From Castellaniella sp041675725 (lineage in GTDB: Bacteria; Pseudomonadota; Gammaproteobacteria; Burkholderiales; Burkholderiaceae_B), in NCBI RefSeq assembly GCF_041675725.1, contig NZ_JBAYTI010000084.1, forward strand, positions 1 to 9,629: DNA of 9,629 nucleotides. Direction: 5' to 3'. Within the stretch, counting starts at the first letter, position 1. The number at the start of each line of letters is the position of its first letter. The position numbers and the translations under genes were made by a program. This document shows positions 6,754-9,629 of this stretch, in pieces. The notes under the pieces were generated by a model. The model was given only the letters and a program-made list of their open reading frames with translations, was not told the DNA's origin and ran no database searches.

Positions 6754-7149
6754 ATGCGTGCTATTCGGCTACTGCGTATGGGGGGAGTGCTCGGCCTGTC
6801 GCTGGGGTTGGCCGCCTGTGCATTCCCCAAGCGCGATTACAGCCTGGTGCCCGATGCCAACGTCATTCAGGTCCAGCTGCAAGACGGCCGCTGGGTGGCG
6901 CTGCCGCCGCAGTGCAACACCTTGTATACCGAGCCGCCGCGCTCCGTGTACGACAGCCGGCCCCAGGCGGCGTTTGGCTGCGCCACCTACACCAATCTGG
7001 CCAACAGCGTGGCCAATCCGCGCGATCTCGTCCAGCCGGCCCCCTATGCGGGGCAGCAGGCCGACAATGCGGCGGCCGCCGTCACACGCTACCGCGAGAA
7101 CCAGGTGACGCCACTCAAGGAAACCCGCACCACCAAGTCCGGACAATAA
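6754..7149 (+). CDS. cpaD: CpaD-like pilus assembly lipoprotein (short form)
   Basis: A 131-residue lipoprotein with a signal peptide ending at lipobox LAAC (Cys22). The conserved CpaD pattern is visible as FGCATYTNLANSVANPRDLVQPAPY (in two parts, about residues 74-98), followed by the short helix AAAAVTRYREN typical of the family's end. CpaD proteins are small outer-membrane or periplasmic Tad accessories. In this gene order the product also occupies the position of RcpB of other loci. It looks shorter than the alphaproteobacterial CpaD I know of, keeping mainly the C-terminal conserved part. ATG 6754 has a purine-rich ribosome site (AGGGGGGG at 6741-6748) that overlaps the cpaC stop. An internal ATG at 6778 would cut into the signal peptide. 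cpaE follows after 11 bases. Confidence 0.85.
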   Translation: MRAIRLLRMGGVLGLSLGLAACAFPKRDYSLVPDANVIQVQLQDGRWVALPPQCNTLYTEPPRSVYDSRPQAAFGCATYTNLANSVANPRDLVQPAPYAGQQADNAAAAVTRYRENQVTPLKETRTTKSGQ

Positions 7150-7160
7150 AGAGAGTCGTC

Positions 7161-8357
7161 ATGGCCACTGTCGCCAAAGTCAGAGAGACCGATCGCCTGT
7201 ACGCTTTTGCCGCCTTCCTCGAAGACCGGCACAGCCAAGAGGAAATGCAGCGGGTCATGGATGTCGACACCGTCAGCGACACGCTGGTGGCGGCGGGCGG
7301 GGTGGACGCGGCCATCGCCTGGCTGCAAAAGCAGAACAAGTCGCCCCAGCGCCTGCTGGTGGATATTTCGGCCTCCGATCGCGCGCTGGACGACCTCGAC
7401 CGGCTGGCCGATGCCTGCGATCCGTCGGTCATCGTCTACGTGGTGGGCGAGCGCAACGATGTGGGGCTGTATCGCAATTTGCTGGTGCGCGGCGTCCAGG
7501 ACTACCTGGTCAAGCCCCTCAGTGTCGAACTGATACGCCGCCTGCTGATCCAGGAGCGGTCCGACGTGCGCCAGACCCGGCATGGCCGCTGCGTGGCGCT
7601 GATGGGCACCCGCGGCGGGGTGGGCACGTCCACCGTGGCGGCGCATCTGGCACGCGCCCTGGGCCAGGGCGGGGTGCGCCGGCGCGTCGTCTATGTGGAC
7701 CTCAACGTGTACGATGGCACGGGGGCCGGCATTCTGGGGGTGCCCGGGGGCACGGCGCTGCTGGACGTGCTGGGCAACATCGATCGGCTCGACCACCAGT
7801 ACCTCGAGCGCTCGCTGGCCCAGGCCGCGCCCAACCTGTTCGTGCTGGCCGCTGAGCTGGATTATTCGGATGAGTTCAACCCTTCGGCCGATGCCTTGCG
7901 CCGGCTGCTGGAAGCCCTGACGCAATACTTTCATTACGTGGTGGTGGATTTGCCCGTGCGCCGGGGGCGCTGGGCCAACGAGGTCCTGGCGCGGGCCTCG
8001 CTGGTGGGTCTGCTGGCCGATCCATCGGTGCATTCGGCCCGCGTGCTGTCCCGTCTGGCGCGCCACATCGAATCGCGCCCCAAGTCGCCCACGGTGCTGC
8101 CGGTACTCAACCACCCCTGGGCGCCGTCGCGCAGCCAGGTGCGCGATGCGGATTTCAAGGAAGTCAGCACCCACCCTGTCCGCATCACGATCGCACACGA
8201 TCCCAAGGCGCCCGTGCTGGCCGAAAACCTGGGGCAGGCACTGCCCGCCGGCAGTGAGTTTGCCCGCGGGGTGCGCGCCCTGGCGGCCTTGGTCACGGGC
8301 GAGGCCCTGAAAACCGCGCAGCAGTCGTGGTGGCGGCGCGCGCTGGGAGGGCGGTGA
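7161..8357 (+). CDS. cpaE: TadZ/CpaE, receiver-like plus ParA/MinD-like ATPase
   Basis: A 398-residue cytoplasmic protein that in this family places the Tad machine at the pole or membrane. Residues about 10-130 form an atypical response-regulator receiver fold. It has Asp68 at the phospho-acceptor position (LLVDIS) and Lys118 in the VKP motif, but no clear acidic pair near the start. From about residue 143 there is a MinD/ParA-type P-loop domain with the deviant Walker A GTRGGVGTSTVA (150-161), in which both canonical lysines are replaced (Arg151, Thr156). Switch-like VVYVDLNVYDGTGA (177-190) and Walker-B VVVDLP (260-265) follow. Loss of the lysines occurs in TadZ/CpaE proteins and implies altered ATP use. 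ATG 7161 is 11 bases after cpaD with a modest GAGAG ribosome site. The frame is open further upstream, but that stretch overlaps cpaD. The stop overlaps the cpaF start by one base (TGATG). Confidence 0.92.
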   Translation: MATVAKVRETDRLYAFAAFLEDRHSQEEMQRVMDVDTVSDTLVAAGGVDAAIAWLQKQNKSPQRLLVDISASDRALDDLDRLADACDPSVIVYVVGERNDVGLYRNLLVRGVQDYLVKPLSVELIRRLLIQERSDVRQTRHGRCVALMGTRGGVGTSTVAAHLARALGQGGVRRRVVYVDLNVYDGTGAGILGVPGGTALLDVLGNIDRLDHQYLERSLAQAAPNLFVLAAELDYSDEFNPSADALRRLLEALTQYFHYVVVDLPVRRGRWANEVLARASLVGLLADPSVHSARVLSRLARHIESRPKSPTVLPVLNHPWAPSRSQVRDADFKEVSTHPVRITIAHDPKAPVLAENLGQALPAGSEFARGVRALAALVTGEALKTAQQSWWRRALGGR

Positions 8358-9629
8358 TGAAGTTCGGGCGCAGGAAACCCCAGGCGGCCGCCCCCGCGTC
8401 GCAGGCTGAGCAGGCGCCGGCGCAGCCGCTGTCCCTGGCCACCGGCCTGCCGCCCGAGTCGGGTGGGCCCGACAGCCCCGACGCCACGGTCTCCCTGGCC
8501 CGGGCAGCGGCTTCGCCCCAGGGCCTGGCCGGGGTGGGGGGGGTTGTGGAACCGGTTCGTGTCGAACCGGTGCCGGTTCCTGCGCCCGTTGCCCAGCCGG
8601 CAGCGGCCAGCGCCGAGCGCGGCGCGTCCAGAACAGCCATCCAGATGGCGTCGGAATCCGATGCATCAGAGTCCGACGTGCCCGAACCCGTGGTGGCACT
8701 GCGCCACTCGAAGGTGATCAGCGCCCCCACGCCCACCCGCTTCAACGAATCGGTGGTGCGCTCCGAGCATTATGGCCATATCCGCCAGGCGGTGTTCGGC
8801 GCCATCGACGTGTCCACGGCCTTGTCGCAATCGGCCGAGGCCATGCGCACCGAGATCGATGCCATCATCGACGAGACGGTGCGCAGCGAAAACCTGCCGG
8901 TGACCATGTCCGAGCAGCGGCTCATGCGCCAGGAAATCCTGCACGACATGTTCGGGGTGGGGCCCATCGAGCCCCTGCTGCAGGATGAAAGCGTCAGCGA
9001 CATCATGGTCAATGGGCCCGACCAGGTCTACGTAGAGCGCTATGGCAAGCTCGAGCTCACTGCGCTCAAGTTCCGCGACAACGCCCACGTGATCAACGTG
9101 GCGCAGCGTATTGCCTCGACCATCGGGCGGCGGGTGGACGAAAGCAGCCCCATGGTGGACGCCCGCCTGCCCGACGGCAGCCGCGTCAACGTGGTGCTGC
9201 CGCCGCTGGCCATCGATGGCGCATCCATCTCGATCCGGAAGTTTTCCCGCAAAGACCTCACCCTGCAGCGCCTGGCGGCGCGCGGCAGCCTGTCGTCGGC
9301 CATGTCGCGGGTGCTCGAGATCGCCGCGTCCTGCCGCATGAACATCGTCGTCTCCGGCGGCACGGGCTCGGGCAAGACCACGCTGCTGAACGCGCTGTCG
9401 CGGCACATATCGCCCGACGAGCGCATCGTCACCATCGAGGACGCGGCCGAGCTGCAGCTGCAGCAGCCGCACGTGGTGCGTTTGGAGACCCGGCCCCCCA
9501 ACCTCGAAGGCCTGGGCCAGGTCACGCAGGGCGACCTGGTGCGCAACGCGCTGCGCATGCGCCCGGACCGCATCATCCTGGGCGAGACCCGTGGCCCCGA
9601 GGCGCTGGACGTGCTGCAGGCCATGAACA
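8357..9629 (+). CDS. cpaF: TadA/CpaF secretion ATPase (3' partial)
   Basis: The hexameric VirB11/PulE-like ATPase that powers Flp pilus assembly at the inner-membrane face. In the window there are 424 complete codons, and the C-terminal part lies beyond the right edge. Residues 1 to about 135 are Pro/Ala-rich, low-complexity and probably disordered. The N-terminal domain starts around HYGHIRQAVF (138-147) and includes MFGVGPIEPLLQDESVSDIMVNGP and PMVDARLPDGSRVNVVLPP. Walker A is GGTGSGKTT (334-342), with Lys340. IEDAAELQLQQPHVVRLETR is the Asp-box region, and ILGETRGPEALDVLQAMN (409-413 GETRG) is the Walker B/catalytic Glu region. GETRG differs slightly from the GEVRG or GEIRG that I regard as usual. 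ATG 8357 overlaps the cpaE stop by one base, so the two are coupled. tadB and tadC would be expected next. Confidence 0.95.
   Translation, partial: MKFGRRKPQAAAPASQAEQAPAQPLSLATGLPPESGGPDSPDATVSLARAAASPQGLAGVGGVVEPVRVEPVPVPAPVAQPAAASAERGASRTAIQMASESDASESDVPEPVVALRHSKVISAPTPTRFNESVVRSEHYGHIRQAVFGAIDVSTALSQSAEAMRTEIDAIIDETVRSENLPVTMSEQRLMRQEILHDMFGVGPIEPLLQDESVSDIMVNGPDQVYVERYGKLELTALKFRDNAHVINVAQRIASTIGRRVDESSPMVDARLPDGSRVNVVLPPLAIDGASISIRKFSRKDLTLQRLAARGSLSSAMSRVLEIAASCRMNIVVSGGTGSGKTTLLNALSRHISPDERIVTIEDAAELQLQQPHVVRLETRPPNLEGLGQVTQGDLVRNALRMRPDRIILGETRGPEALDVLQAMN
8549..8579. repeat. Two adjacent GAACCGG palindromes in the cpaF head
   Basis: GAACCGGTTC (8549-8558) and GAACCGGTGCCGGTTC (8564-8579) are both perfect self-complementary sequences, five bases apart. 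They encode the repeated peptide VEPV-R-VEPVPV (residues 64-74). A strong mRNA hairpin or a DNA-binding site is possible, but a repeat-derived coincidence is equally so. Confidence 0.4.
8648..8678. repeat. ASESD tandem repeat lying on a near-perfect 30-bp dyad in the cpaF head
   Basis: Codons 98-107 encode ASESD twice in tandem, with different third bases in four of the five codon pairs. The same DNA (8649-8678) is a palindrome with 13 of 15 base pairs matching. The outer arms are CGTCGGA and TCCGACG, and the core is GATGCATC at 8660-8667. It sits in the disordered N-terminal region, where coding constraint is low. Confidence 0.5.

Noticed and set aside
6912..7160. Extended start for cpaE reaching back into cpaD.
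   Set aside because: The extension runs through the cpaD coding region in another frame with a low-information sequence. ATG 7161 starts a family-like N-terminus.
7089..8699. Open frame of 536 codons on the minus strand opposite cpaE and the cpaF head.
   Set aside because: It is a GC-rich shadow of genes with strong family motifs on the plus strand. Its translation is rich in Arg, Gln, His and Gly, has no recognisable domain, and spans two real genes.

Overview
The window is GC-rich Gram-negative DNA. Tad (tight adherence) secretion genes, lipoboxes, an outer-membrane secretin and GC-rich third codon positions suggest a betaproteobacterium, plausibly Burkholderiales/Alcaligenaceae (Bordetella/Achromobacter-like). 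That placement is an impression from protein character, not a search result. All genes run rightward except one lipoprotein gene. Both window ends cut through genes.

Left region (1-2676): a family 2 glycosyltransferase with two C-terminal membrane helices, missing only its first residues, overlaps by ATGA a membrane-anchored LTA-synthase/OpgB-like phosphotransferase with an apparently intact active site. The pair probably acts on a surface or periplasmic glycan whose identity the sequence does not give. The second gene is visibly poorer in GC than its neighbours. Middle (2677-3666): a leftward lipoprotein gene of unrecognised family converges with the phosphotransferase gene. It is separated from the pilin gene by a 272-base AT-richer divergent region with a TATAAT box, a perfect 11-bp inverted repeat and an 8-bp direct repeat.

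Right region (3667-9629): the first part of a Tad/Flp pilus operon in the canonical order flp, cpaA/tadV, cpaB/rcpC, cpaC/rcpA, cpaD, cpaE/tadZ, cpaF/tadA (cut by the window end). Flp is the pilin and CpaA its prepilin peptidase. CpaC is the outer-membrane secretin, with CpaB and lipoprotein CpaD as accessories. CpaE is the ParA/MinD-like localisation factor and CpaF the cytoplasmic ATPase. tadB, tadC and the minor pseudopilins would be expected just beyond the right edge. Tight gene packing (8-bp and 1-bp overlaps, 11-12 bp gaps) indicates one transcription unit from cpaA onward, probably sharing the flp promoter.

I found no CRISPR array, RNA gene, insertion sequence or prophage. The Tad locus is a known system. 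The least explained items are the glycosyltransferase/LtaS-like pair, the unassigned lipoprotein with its shared divergent region, and a near-palindromic repeat inside the disordered head of cpaF.
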